Numbered from the stretch's first letter, positions 12,116 to 21,515 are shown. The stretch is 64,000 nucleotides of DNA from an uncultured Lachnospiraceae bacterium (GCA_946403625.1 CAMJAP010000002.1:1-64000), one strand, 5' to 3'. The notes: a model not told the origin generated them from the sequence alone. Made by a program: numbers and translations.

Positions 12116-13444
12116 ATGGATAATACGAAGAATAAGATTACATATTCGAAATGTGACAGCCGTAAGGTGAAGTACGGGCTGGATCATATTTTGCATTTTC
12201 GGGATGAATATTTATTTGCCACATTATTTAAGGGCTGCAGACCGGGCTGGGATCGCGGTGATGATTGTTATTATGTGCCGCATAGCCAAAACGACAGTAT
12301 TTTGGACAGGATCGGGAACTGGCTTGGCCACGTGATCACCTGTGAGCTGGTGTTGTGTGTGGTCGTATGGTATTGGCTGGTCTATTTGTATTTGGAGTAT
12401 GACTGTAATTTCTATGCATACGAAGAGGGATATTGGTCGTTCTTTTTCTTTATGGGGGCACTTCCCCTGGTTCTGATCTGCATTTTATATGCTTTTCGTT
12501 TAAAAAAATACAGCAAACCGCTCTGCGATGATATCGGACGCGACCGTTTGCTTTGGCAGGAAAAAGATAACCGGATCCGGGGAATATTGCGTGACATTAC
12601 TTACCGGATCCGAAGAAGAAGCACATGGCATACCGCGTTGTGCGTTGTACCGCTTTGGGCTTGCGCGATGGGAATGTTTTTGTACTATGGCGTACTGAAT
12701 GTCAGAGCGGATAAAGACTGGTCGATAGCGATCTCACTGATGGTGGTTATCTATGTGGTTTATAAACGTTTCCTCGGGGCACATCGTATTTTGCTTCGGG
12801 AAGGAGAAGAAGATCCGGATCTGGTGCTTTGGGAAGTAAAAGCAGGACATTTGGGGAATAAACCTGTATTTTTCGGCCTTTCCGGGAGGAAAGCGCTTCG
12901 CAACTTGACATCCCTGAAGCACGCTTATCAAACGACATCGGCTGCAAAGGAATTGCTGGATCGTGCGAGGGATCTTTCGTGGCTTGACTGTCTTTGCAGT
13001 CTTTCGGAAGAGATGAAAAAATTTACGAAAGACTACGACGAAGAAAATGTGAATATCGAGATCCGGGACGGTATCGGCTGTAATGACAACGAGCGTATGG
13101 GGAAGTTTACGATCCTCCTGACGGGAGCCGTAAATGCAGATCCGGATTCGATCGTTCCGACCGAGGTAAAAGTGAAAACGCAGTCATTCACATTGCCGTA
13201 CATTATCGGGAAAAAGACGGTTCAGATGTATCGTCAAACCGGAATACTGGATCTGAGTATGTTGGATGAATGTTTTGCGGAAACGGGCATATTTCTGAAG
13301 GAGCATAAGGACAGCATCAAAAAAAGTCTGGCGATGTTCGGTGCGGCGAAGAATGCTGCCATTGAGCGCTATATGGACACAGAGATCTTTACGGAAGTAA
13401 TTTCCGACTATCCGGATACGGAGGATGTACGCAACTTAAAGTAG
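12116..13444 (+). CDS. uncharacterised paralogous membrane protein, copy E (long form)
   Basis: CDSRKVKYGLDHILHFRDEYLFATLFKGCRPG; TAAATG junction with copy D; double TM module as in B. Confidence 0.82.
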   Translation: MDNTKNKITYSKCDSRKVKYGLDHILHFRDEYLFATLFKGCRPGWDRGDDCYYVPHSQNDSILDRIGNWLGHVITCELVLCVVVWYWLVYLYLEYDCNFYAYEEGYWSFFFFMGALPLVLICILYAFRLKKYSKPLCDDIGRDRLLWQEKDNRIRGILRDITYRIRRRSTWHTALCVVPLWACAMGMFLYYGVLNVRADKDWSIAISLMVVIYVVYKRFLGAHRILLREGEEDPDLVLWEVKAGHLGNKPVFFGLSGRKALRNLTSLKHAYQTTSAAKELLDRARDLSWLDCLCSLSEEMKKFTKDYDEENVNIEIRDGIGCNDNERMGKFTILLTGAVNADPDSIVPTEVKVKTQSFTLPYIIGKKTVQMYRQTGILDLSMLDECFAETGIFLKEHKDSIKKSLAMFGAAKNAAIERYMDTEIFTEVISDYPDTEDVRNLK

Positions 13445-13615
13445 CAAAAAAGACAGATCGGAGTGGTGGAAGCATTCTTTGATGCAGGGTAGAATAATAA
13501 AATGTAGAGAAGGCGGAACGGGATGAAAAAGGAGTGGGGCCCCATAAAAAACATCATCCGAAACCGTATCTTTACAGTAACCTGTCAACCACTATTTTTC
13601 AGAGGGGAGATTTTA

Positions 13616-14458
13616 ATGAAAAACAAAACAAACAAAGTAGCACGAAAGATCACAGCGTTACTGGCCGGTGTTATGATCTCCGGGCAGCTGGCAACGCCGG
13701 GGGCTGCAATTTTGGCCCACGCAGAAAGCGGAACCGTGGATTACAGTCTGGAACAGGATGTGTTGGCCGGACTGATAGGTCCCGGCGGAGCATTTGTAGC
13801 AGAAGGCGGAGCCGGTGAAAGTGGCGGTAGTACCACCGCGGTAACATCCGGAACGATCACTACAGGATTCGATCTGGTGATCACATCGAACAACAAGTAT
13901 TATGCAAGCGTTACCAATGCGGTTGATAAGCTGGTAAAAGCGCCGCAGGTATCAAACGGAAAGAAGTATACCACATGGACTACGGTGTTGCCGTATACCA
14001 ACAGCAGCACCAAGACAGATCTTACTATTTCCGTCAATATGAGTCTTCGTGATGTCGGTAATTATCGCTCAGAAGCAGAATTGTTGAAGAACGCCGTATT
14101 CCATATCAGCGGCACCCATCGCGGTAAAAAAGTGGATCGCTATGTTTCCTATCGCAGTGAGGTGAAGAATCTGCGCGAGGCTGTGCAGAGAGCGAAGGCA
14201 GCGCAAGTTCAGCTTTATTGCAAGTCAGGAAAAGCTTTACATGGCGACTATATGATGGTGATCGACGGTTATGTGCTTGTTTGGACAGACGAGCTGGGCA
14301 GAATTGCGGTGCGTACAAATCAAAAATTGGATTTGCCGTATAATGGTAATGGAGAAGTACGCGTAAAGATCACAAATCTTAAGGCGGTGGATCCGTATGC
14401 TTCGGGAACATACAATTATGTGTGTGATCTTTCGGGCAAAATTACCGTGGTGAAATAA
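13616..14458 (+). CDS. secreted protein 1 (signal peptide, shared C-terminal domain, no CBM)
   Basis: Start at ATG 13616 after AGAGGGGAG; signal peptide MKNKTNKVARKITALLAGVMISGQLATPGAAILAHA; C-term aligns to secreted protein 2. Confidence 0.75.
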   Translation: MKNKTNKVARKITALLAGVMISGQLATPGAAILAHAESGTVDYSLEQDVLAGLIGPGGAFVAEGGAGESGGSTTAVTSGTITTGFDLVITSNNKYYASVTNAVDKLVKAPQVSNGKKYTTWTTVLPYTNSSTKTDLTISVNMSLRDVGNYRSEAELLKNAVFHISGTHRGKKVDRYVSYRSEVKNLREAVQRAKAAQVQLYCKSGKALHGDYMMVIDGYVLVWTDELGRIAVRTNQKLDLPYNGNGEVRVKITNLKAVDPYASGTYNYVCDLSGKITVVK

Positions 14459-14483
14459 TCACATCGCAGAAATGCAAAAACAG

Positions 14484-14516
14484 CACCTGTCAACAGATCG
14501 TTGGCAGGTGTTTTTT
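14484..14516 (+). terminator. intrinsic terminator of secreted protein 1
   Basis: CACCTGTCAA-cagatcg-TTGGCAGGTG TTTTTT. Confidence 0.8.
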
Positions 14517-14708
14517 ATGTCTCGCAACTTAGAGTAGCAATAAAGACAAATCGGCTTGGTAGAAGTGCACTTCTGTCTGTCGTAGAATGTGGGATGTAAC
14601 GGAAAACGGAACAAAATGAAAAATTGAATGGGTACCCATAAAAAATGTCATTTGAGACCGTATCTTTACAGTAACATAAAATTACAATTTTTCAGAGGGG
14701 AGATTCTA

Positions 14709-15860
14709 ATGAAAAACAAAGCAAGAAAAGCAACTCGTAAGATTACAGCGTTACTGACCGGTGTGATGCTTTCCGGACAGTTCGCAACCGCAGGTACGGC
14801 GATCTACGCCCACGCAGAGAGCGCAGCAACACTGGATTATTCGGTAGAGCAGAATGTATCCAGCTCCTGGTACGGCGGCTGCTGTGCAGAGATCGTCCTG
14901 ACCAATCTGGCAAACACAGAGACCGAAGGCTGGAAGATCACATTCAGCACAACGGACAAGATCAGCAATCTTTGGAACGGAAGCATTACGGAAACGATCG
15001 ATCTGGGAGATTCGTATCAGTACACCGTAGAGGCGCTGAACTATAACAGTGTGATCGCAGCCGGACAGCGTATTTCCATCGGCTACATCGGTGAAGGCAA
15101 TGACCACGATCTGCTGGATGTAAAAGCAGATATGATCTATGCCGGTGGCGAAACTGCAGCGGAAGCAGAGACCGAAACCGAGACAGAGACGGAAACAGAA
15201 ACTGAGACAGAAACCGTAGTGGAAACCGAACTTCCGGCAGTATCCGGAACGATCTATACAGGATATGGTCTGAAGGTTACAGAGGATAATCCGTATTACG
15301 AGGATCTGGTGTATTCTATCGATGAGTTGTTACAGGTAAAAGAAGTAGCAAACGGAAATCAGTATACCGAGTGGACCACGATCTGCCCGTTTGGCAACGG
15401 CGAGAGCTGCACGGATCTGATCGTAGCGATCAATATGGATCGTAACAAAATGCCCGGTTCCTTTACTTCGGAGGAAGAGATGCTGAGAGGATCCGTATAT
15501 CGCATCAGCGGTACCTATCGTGGTGAAACAGTGGAACGCTATATTGCATATTGCGAGGAACTGGATTCCCTGCGCGGTCGTCTGGAAAAGGCAAAAACTC
15601 TGCAGGTTCGTAATTACTGTGCAACCAATCAGGACCTGTACGGAGACTATATGCTTAAGATCCAGAAAGATCAGATCCTTGTTTGGACAGAAGAACTGGG
15701 CAGAATCGGTGTGATTACCGATTCCGCAGCAGATCTGCCGTATTCCGCAAGCGGAAACATTCGCGTACATATTACGGATATTCAGTTTGTAGATCCGTTT
15801 GCTACGGGAGAGTACAATCCGAATCTGTGTGTATCCGGTAATGTATCGGTAGTGAGATAA
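14709..15860 (+). CDS. secreted protein 2 with CBM2-like domain, (TE)n linker and shared C-terminal domain
   Basis: Signal peptide MKNKARKATRKITALLTGVMLSGQFATAGTAIYAHA; SSWYGGCCAEIVLTNLANTETEGWKITF..ISNLWNG..YTVEALNYNSVIAAGQRISIGYIG resembles CBM2-type cellulose-binding modules. Confidence 0.75.
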   Translation: MKNKARKATRKITALLTGVMLSGQFATAGTAIYAHAESAATLDYSVEQNVSSSWYGGCCAEIVLTNLANTETEGWKITFSTTDKISNLWNGSITETIDLGDSYQYTVEALNYNSVIAAGQRISIGYIGEGNDHDLLDVKADMIYAGGETAAEAETETETETETETETETVVETELPAVSGTIYTGYGLKVTEDNPYYEDLVYSIDELLQVKEVANGNQYTEWTTICPFGNGESCTDLIVAINMDRNKMPGSFTSEEEMLRGSVYRISGTYRGETVERYIAYCEELDSLRGRLEKAKTLQVRNYCATNQDLYGDYMLKIQKDQILVWTEELGRIGVITDSAADLPYSASGNIRVHITDIQFVDPFATGEYNPNLCVSGNVSVVR

Positions 15861-15886
15861 TCGTTTCGCCAAATAAACAACGGCAG

Positions 15887-15932
15887 CACCTGTCAACGGG
15901 AGGGGGATCCTTCGGTTGGCAGGTGTTTTTTG
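15887..15932 (+). terminator. intrinsic terminator of secreted protein 2
   Basis: CACCTGTCAAC...GTTGGCAGGTG TTTTTT; same stem as 14484-14516. Confidence 0.8.
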
Positions 15933-16048
15933 CTACTTTGGGGAGCCGTCTTGTAATATCCGGGTGGTTGAAGCTGTCGCGGTTGTGGGATAGAATAATA
16001 GTGTAGCGAAGTCGGTACGCAAGAGAAAAGATAATGACAGAGTAATGT

Positions 16049-17014
16049 ATGAAGAGTAAGATCATTTATTCAAAACATCATTTTGAGAAAATCATGGACA
16101 CGCTGGATCGGGTTTTGGCTTTTCGGGATAAATATCTGTTTGCAACCGTATTGAAAGGCTGCGAGCGGGGATATCTTCCCGGGGCGGAGCCGGAGAACTA
16201 TTTTTGGGGTGAGATGGATCCGGTCAGGATGACGAAAGCGCAAAGAAGAAAGTACAGGATCTACACTTTCGCCTGGCTTTTACCGTTTCTGCTTCTGACC
16301 GTATTCCTGTGTTTGGGGTTTGGGATGGTAATGGCTCGAAGCGGAAAAGCAGAACCGTTGCTGCTGCTTTTTGGTGTGGGTGTGATTTTGTTTTGGGCCG
16401 CTGCTTATATGCAGACTTTGGCGGCAGCACCGCTCCGTATAGGCACTTGGCGCATGCATTCCTTTACAAAGCGTGAAGATCTTAAGGATCATGTAGGGCA
16501 CAGCCCTGTGTTTTACGGCTTTTGCAGGATCAAAGCCAAAAAACAACTGGCGGCTGGAAAAAAAGCACTGGAAACCATCGATGTCCTGAGTAAAGAGATA
16601 GGGACGCTGCATATTTTAAGTTACTATAGTGAATTTTCAGATTGGCTTAGGCAAAACGCCGGGGTGTACAGAGGAGAGGATCTGCAACTGGAGATTACCG
16701 GAGGAAGAACTGAGGGGAGTACAGCCGCGAATTATAAGATCATCATCAAAGAAGCCGTTGAAACGGGACAGGATACGGTGGTTCCGGTAGATACGGAACC
16801 GAAAAGCTTTGAATTGCCTTATGATGTCGGGGCAGAGGTGATTCGAAAATATGAGCGGACCGGGGTGATGGATCTGTCCATACGGGATAAAGACTACTAC
16901 ACGCTGAAAAATACCTTCCAGCAGGCGAAAAAAAGGATCCGCCAAACGATGCTTGAGTGTGGAGTGGATGTAAATGCACCGGTGTTTCGTGAACTGGAGC
17001 AATTGAAATTTTAG
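16049..17014 (+). CDS. uncharacterised paralogous membrane protein, copy F (short form, divergent)
   Basis: YSKHHFEKIMDTLDRVLAFRDKYLFATVLKGCERG; DTVVPVDTEPKSFELPYDVGAEVIRKYERTGVMDLSIRD. Confidence 0.8.
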   Translation: MKSKIIYSKHHFEKIMDTLDRVLAFRDKYLFATVLKGCERGYLPGAEPENYFWGEMDPVRMTKAQRRKYRIYTFAWLLPFLLLTVFLCLGFGMVMARSGKAEPLLLLFGVGVILFWAAAYMQTLAAAPLRIGTWRMHSFTKREDLKDHVGHSPVFYGFCRIKAKKQLAAGKKALETIDVLSKEIGTLHILSYYSEFSDWLRQNAGVYRGEDLQLEITGGRTEGSTAANYKIIIKEAVETGQDTVVPVDTEPKSFELPYDVGAEVIRKYERTGVMDLSIRDKDYYTLKNTFQQAKKRIRQTMLECGVDVNAPVFRELEQLKF

Positions 17015-17083
17015 TCGGAAGGCAAATACGATTTGAAATTTTGGGGACTTTCGGGTAATATAGTGGAACGAGGTGAAAGAACT

Positions 17084-17320
17084 ATGCGCACGATGGATTT
17101 TAAAATGGAACGACCGGGCCTTTTGGAGGCGGGGCAGAAAGTAACGGTTACGGAAGGTCTGCTTCCGGGAAGTTACTACTATGTGATCGATCCGTCTCTG
17201 GCGATGTCAGCCAATTTCAAATTGAAGGACCGACTGTATGTCACCGAGGGCGAAGTGGAAAAGGTGGAGGAGACTCCGCGCGGATTCTATGTGACGGTTC
17301 GTTTCGACGACGGAAAGTAA
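17084..17320 (+). CDS. small hypothetical protein upstream of ridA
   Basis: 78 aa from ATG 17084; GAGGTGAAAG upstream. Confidence 0.6.
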   Translation: MRTMDFKMERPGLLEAGQKVTVTEGLLPGSYYYVIDPSLAMSANFKLKDRLYVTEGEVEKVEETPRGFYVTVRFDDGK

Positions 17321-17342
17321 AAGAAAGAGGAGGAATAAAAAG

Positions 17343-17720
17343 ATGATCAAGACAATCGCAACAGACAAGGCACCGGCAGCGATCGGGCCGTATTCACAGG
17401 CAAAGATCGCAGGGGATACCCTGTATGCATCCGGCCAGATTCCCATCAATCCGGCAACCGGCAATGTGGAAGCCGAGGGCATTGAAGCGCAGGCAGAACA
17501 GGCCATCAAGAATGTAGGAGAGATTCTGAAAGCAGCAGGTACCGACTATGCACATGTGGTAAAGACCACCTGCTTTTTGGCAGATATGGCGGATTTTGCT
17601 GCATTCAATGCGGTATATGAGAAATACTTTACCGAGAAACCTGCGAGAAGCTGTGTTGCAGTAAAGAGCCTGCCGAAGAATGTGCTTTGTGAAGTAGAAG
17701 TGATCGCATATCTGGGATAA
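17343..17720 (+). CDS. ridA: RidA family reactive intermediate/imine deaminase
   Basis: KAPAAIGPYSQAKIAGDTLYASGQIPINPATG; CEVEVIAYLG. Confidence 0.95.
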   Translation: MIKTIATDKAPAAIGPYSQAKIAGDTLYASGQIPINPATGNVEAEGIEAQAEQAIKNVGEILKAAGTDYAHVVKTTCFLADMADFAAFNAVYEKYFTEKPARSCVAVKSLPKNVLCEVEVIAYLG

Positions 17721-17788
17721 GCCGGATTTGACGAAATACAGGATCGGTGCTATGATATAGCACGACAAGTGAATAGTAACAGAGAATG

Positions 17789-17912
17789 ATCTTCAGGGCG
17801 GGGTGTGATTCCCCACCGGCGGTATAGCCCGCGAGCGATGATCCGGTCGGAGATTCGCAGGATCCGGTGAGATTCCGGAGCCGACAGTATAGTCTGGATG
17901 GAAGAAGAGACA
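17789..17912 (+). promoter_or_regulatory. FMN (RFN element) riboswitch
   Basis: cagggcggggtgtgattccccaccggcggtatagcccgcgagc...ggatccggtgagattccggagccgacagtatagtctggatggaagaag; upstream of rib genes. Confidence 0.95.
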
Positions 17913-17931
17913 ACAGTTTTTTTGATGTATC

Positions 17932-17964
17932 CGCCCCGATGTATTTCGGGGCGTTTTTTGATGC
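17932..17964 (+). terminator. riboswitch expression-platform terminator
   Basis: CGCCCCGATGTATTTCGGGGCG TTTTTT shortly upstream of the ribD start. Confidence 0.85.
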
Positions 17965-17971
17965 TGAGAAT

Positions 17972-19123
17972 ATGGAGACTATAGAAGACAGAAAAAAATA
18001 TATGCGGCGTGCGATCGAACTGGCGTGGGGCGGTATGGGATATGCAAGCCCCAATCCGATGGTGGGCGCCGTGATCGTAAAAGACGGCAGGATCATCGGG
18101 GAAGGCTTTCACCGAAGGTGCGGTGAACTCCACGCGGAACGCGATGCCTTTGCACATCTGACGGAGAATGCGAGAGGCGCTGAGATGTATGTGACGCTTG
18201 AGCCGTGCTGCCATTACGGAAAGCAACCGCCGTGCACGCTGGCGGTGGTGGAGCACGGGATCTCCAGGGTGTATGTCGGATCACGGGACCCCAATCCGCT
18301 GGTCTCCGGAAAGGGAGCAGCCTTCTTAAGAGAGAACGGCATCGAGGTGGTAGAGGATTTCCTGCGGGAGGAGTGTGACAAACTGAATCCCGAGTTCTTT
18401 CACTTCATCTCAACGGGAAAGCCCTATGTGGTGATGAAATATGCGATGACGGCCGATGGGAAGATCGCAACGAAGACCGGGGATTCCAAGTGGATCACAG
18501 GCGAGGCGGCACGGAAGAATGTGCACTTGGAGCGCAGCCGCTATGCAGCCATCCTGGCGGGGATCGGCACGGTGCTGGCAGATGATCCGATGCTGAATGC
18601 AAGGATTGATAGCAAAGAGACGCCGGGCGGATTTTTGGAAGAGTATAATGTAACGCTGCCGGATCCGGTTCACCAGCCGATCCGCGTGATCGTGGATGCA
18701 CACCTGCGCATACCGATGGATAGTAATATCGTCAAAACGGCACACGAGTACAGAACCATCCTTGCCTGTGTCGAAGCGCCGGAAGAGAAGAAGCAAAAGC
18801 TGACGGAGGCCTGTGTGGAAGTGATCTCACTTCCCGGAGAGGACGGAGAAGTCAGCCTGACTAAGTTGATGGACTACCTTGGCGAGAACAAGATCGCGAG
18901 CGTCTATATCGAGGGAGGCGGCACCGTTCACGAAGCGGCTGTCCGGGCCGGGATCGTGCAAAAGGTAAGTGCCTATATCGGACCGAAGATCTTCGGCGGC
19001 AGCGATGCCAAGACACCGGTGGAAGGCGGCGGATTTGCAAAAGTATCGGATTCGATGCAATTGCACCTGACGGGCCTGCATCAACTCGGCGAAGATGTCT
19101 GGTTAGAGTATGAGAGGAAATAA
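17972..19123 (+). CDS. ribD: bifunctional diaminohydroxyphosphoribosylaminopyrimidine deaminase / reductase
   Basis: MRRAIELAWGGMGYASPNPMVGAVIVKDGRIIGEGFHRRCGELHAE; CCHYGKQPPC; C-term reductase domain. Confidence 0.95.
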   Translation: METIEDRKKYMRRAIELAWGGMGYASPNPMVGAVIVKDGRIIGEGFHRRCGELHAERDAFAHLTENARGAEMYVTLEPCCHYGKQPPCTLAVVEHGISRVYVGSRDPNPLVSGKGAAFLRENGIEVVEDFLREECDKLNPEFFHFISTGKPYVVMKYAMTADGKIATKTGDSKWITGEAARKNVHLERSRYAAILAGIGTVLADDPMLNARIDSKETPGGFLEEYNVTLPDPVHQPIRVIVDAHLRIPMDSNIVKTAHEYRTILACVEAPEEKKQKLTEACVEVISLPGEDGEVSLTKLMDYLGENKIASVYIEGGGTVHEAAVRAGIVQKVSAYIGPKIFGGSDAKTPVEGGGFAKVSDSMQLHLTGLHQLGEDVWLEYERK

Positions 19124-19126
19124 AAA

Positions 19127-19768
19127 ATGTTTACAGGGATCATAGAAGAGACGGGGAGCGTTGCAAGAGTGTTGCAGGGCGGCACGTCGGGAGAGATCAA
19201 GATCAATGCATCCTGTGTACTGGAAGGGACTAAGCTGGGCGATTCCATCGCGGTGAACGGTGTGTGCCTGACCGTGACGGGATTGTACGATGACGGCTTT
19301 ACGGCAGATGTGATGCCGGAGACACTGCGGCGCAGTAATCTCGGAATGCTGCGATCCGGGGACAAAGTGAATCTGGAACGGGCGATGGCCGCGGACGGAC
19401 GCTTTGGCGGACACATCGTATCGGGGCACATCGACGGCACCGGAGATATCGTCTCACTTCGGAACGAGGGCAATGCCGTGTGGGTGCGGATCCGCGCAAA
19501 GGACGAGATCCTGGGCCTTATTGTGGAAAAGGGATCGATCACCATTGACGGTATCAGCCTGACGGTAGCGACACTGGCAAGCGATCATTTTGAGGTGTCG
19601 ATCATACCGCACACGGGAGCGCAGACGACGCTTTTGAAAAAGAAGCCGGGGGATAAAGTGAACCTGGAGAATGATATCATCGGAAAATACGTGCAGCGGC
19701 TGCTGGGAAAGAGTACGGGGAACGGCGGCATCACGGCGGATTTTCTGGCGGAACACGGATTTTTTTAA
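19127..19768 (+). CDS. ribE: riboflavin synthase alpha subunit
   Basis: MFTGIIEETGSV...GDSIAVNGVCLTVT; internal lumazine-binding duplication. Confidence 0.96.
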   Translation: MFTGIIEETGSVARVLQGGTSGEIKINASCVLEGTKLGDSIAVNGVCLTVTGLYDDGFTADVMPETLRRSNLGMLRSGDKVNLERAMAADGRFGGHIVSGHIDGTGDIVSLRNEGNAVWVRIRAKDEILGLIVEKGSITIDGISLTVATLASDHFEVSIIPHTGAQTTLLKKKPGDKVNLENDIIGKYVQRLLGKSTGNGGITADFLAEHGFF

Positions 19769-19790
19769 ATAATGTTGGAGGAACGATAAA

Positions 19791-21005
19791 ATGGCATTTC
19801 AGTACAATACGATCCCGGAGGCATTGGAAGCATTGCGCAACGGGAAGCTGATCATGTGCACCGACGATCCGGAACGGGAGAACGAAGGCGATCTGATCTG
19901 TGCGGCAGAGTTTGCGACCAGAGAAAACGTAAACTTTATGGCGACTTACGGCAAGGGGCTGATCTGCACCCCCATGTCCAAGGAGATCGCAGATCGTTTG
20001 AACCTTCCGCAGATGGTATCGGAGAACACGGACAATCACTGCACCGCATTTACGGTTTCCATCGATCATATCGACACCACGACGGGGATCAGCGCGGAAG
20101 AGCGCGGATACACCTGCCGCAAACTGTGTGATAAGAATACCAAGGCATCCGATCTGCGCAGACCGGGCCATGTATTTCCGCTGACCTCCAGACACGGCGG
20201 TGTGCTGGTGCGGAACGGACATACGGAAGCAACAGTGGATCTGTGCCGGCTGGCGGGACTGACCGAGTGCGGACTGTGCTGCGAGATCATGCGCGAAGAC
20301 GGTACGATGATGCGTACCGAGGAATTGCAGGCGATGGCGCAGGAACACAATCTTGTATTTATCACGATTCAGGAGTTGCAGGATTACCTGCGTCGTTATG
20401 AGAACCATATGATCCTGGAAGCTTCGGCCAAGTTGCCGACCTCCCACGGAGAGTTCCGGATCAACGGCTATGTCAACGATATCAGCGGAGAGCATCATGT
20501 GGCGCTGATCTGCGGCGAGATCGGAGACGGGGAAGACATCCTTTGCCGCGTGCATTCGGAATGCCTGACCGGTGATGTCTTCGGCTCTGCCAGATGCGAC
20601 TGCGGTCCCCAGCTGGCAAAGGCCATGGAGATGGTACAGAAGGAAGGACGCGGTATCATCCTTTATATGCGTCAGGAAGGACGCGGCATCGGCCTGATCA
20701 ACAAACTGAAAGCTTATGAGTTGCAGGAAAAAGGTTTTGATACCGTAGATGCCAATATCAAGCTGGGCTTTGCGCCGGACCTGCGCGAATACTGGAACGG
20801 AGCGCAGATCCTGCAGAATCTGGGAGTAAAATCCCTGCGGCTGCTGACCAACAACCCGGAGAAGATCTACGGATTGGAAGGGTTCAATTTCAAGATCAAG
20901 GAGCGTGTGCCCATCGAGATCGAGCCCGGAAAGTACGATGAGTTTTATCTGGAGACCAAGCAGAAGCGAATGGGACACATCTTCCAGCAGATCAAACTCG
21001 GATAA
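19791..21005 (+). CDS. ribBA: bifunctional DHBP synthase / GTP cyclohydrolase II
   Basis: [53 protein letters not shown]. Confidence 0.96.
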   Translation: MAFQYNTIPEALEALRNGKLIMCTDDPERENEGDLICAAEFATRENVNFMATYGKGLICTPMSKEIADRLNLPQMVSENTDNHCTAFTVSIDHIDTTTGISAEERGYTCRKLCDKNTKASDLRRPGHVFPLTSRHGGVLVRNGHTEATVDLCRLAGLTECGLCCEIMREDGTMMRTEELQAMAQEHNLVFITIQELQDYLRRYENHMILEASAKLPTSHGEFRINGYVNDISGEHHVALICGEIGDGEDILCRVHSECLTGDVFGSARCDCGPQLAKAMEMVQKEGRGIILYMRQEGRGIGLINKLKAYELQEKGFDTVDANIKLGFAPDLREYWNGAQILQNLGVKSLRLLTNNPEKIYGLEGFNFKIKERVPIEIEPGKYDEFYLETKQKRMGHIFQQIKLG

Positions 21006-21041
21006 AAAGCAGAATAATAAAACAGTAAAGGAGATAAAACA

Positions 21042-21512
21042 ATGAGTATCAATCTGATCGAAGGAAAAGTAGTTGCCAAGAAGGGGCTGCGCGTAGGTAT
21101 CGTGGCATCCCGTTTCAACAGCTTTATCGTACAGAAGCTGCTGGATGGTGCAGTAGACGGCCTGGTGCGTCACGGCGTGGAAGAAAAGAATATTTCCGCA
21201 ATGTGGGTACCGGGAGCATTTGAGATCCCGCTGGCTGCCAAGAAGATGGCAGAGTCCGACAAGTACGACGCCGTGATCGCGGTAGGTGCGGTGATCCGCG
21301 GATCCACAACACATTATGATTATGTATGCGCAGAAGTGTCCAAGGGCATTGCAAGCGTATCTCTTTCCGCAAACAAGCCGGTACTCTTTGGCGTGATCAC
21401 AACGGAAAACATCGAGCAGGCGATCGAGCGTGCCGGTTCCAAGGCGGGCAACAAAGGCTATGACTGCGCGCTGGCAGCCATCGAAATGGTGAATGCACTG
21501 GAGCTGGTTTAA
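21042..21512 (+). CDS. ribH: 6,7-dimethyl-8-ribityllumazine synthase
   Basis: [51 protein letters not shown]. Confidence 0.97.
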   Translation: MSINLIEGKVVAKKGLRVGIVASRFNSFIVQKLLDGAVDGLVRHGVEEKNISAMWVPGAFEIPLAAKKMAESDKYDAVIAVGAVIRGSTTHYDYVCAEVSKGIASVSLSANKPVLFGVITTENIEQAIERAGSKAGNKGYDCALAAIEMVNALELV

Positions 21513-21515
21513 TTC

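Noticed and set aside
15166-15225. Short tandem DNA repeat that could suggest a CRISPR or satellite
   Set aside because: It is the in-frame (TE)n protein linker of secreted protein 2, with no spacers
17867-17971. N-terminal extension of ribD in the ORF track
   Set aside because: Overlaps the FMN riboswitch and its terminator; the likely start is ATG 17972
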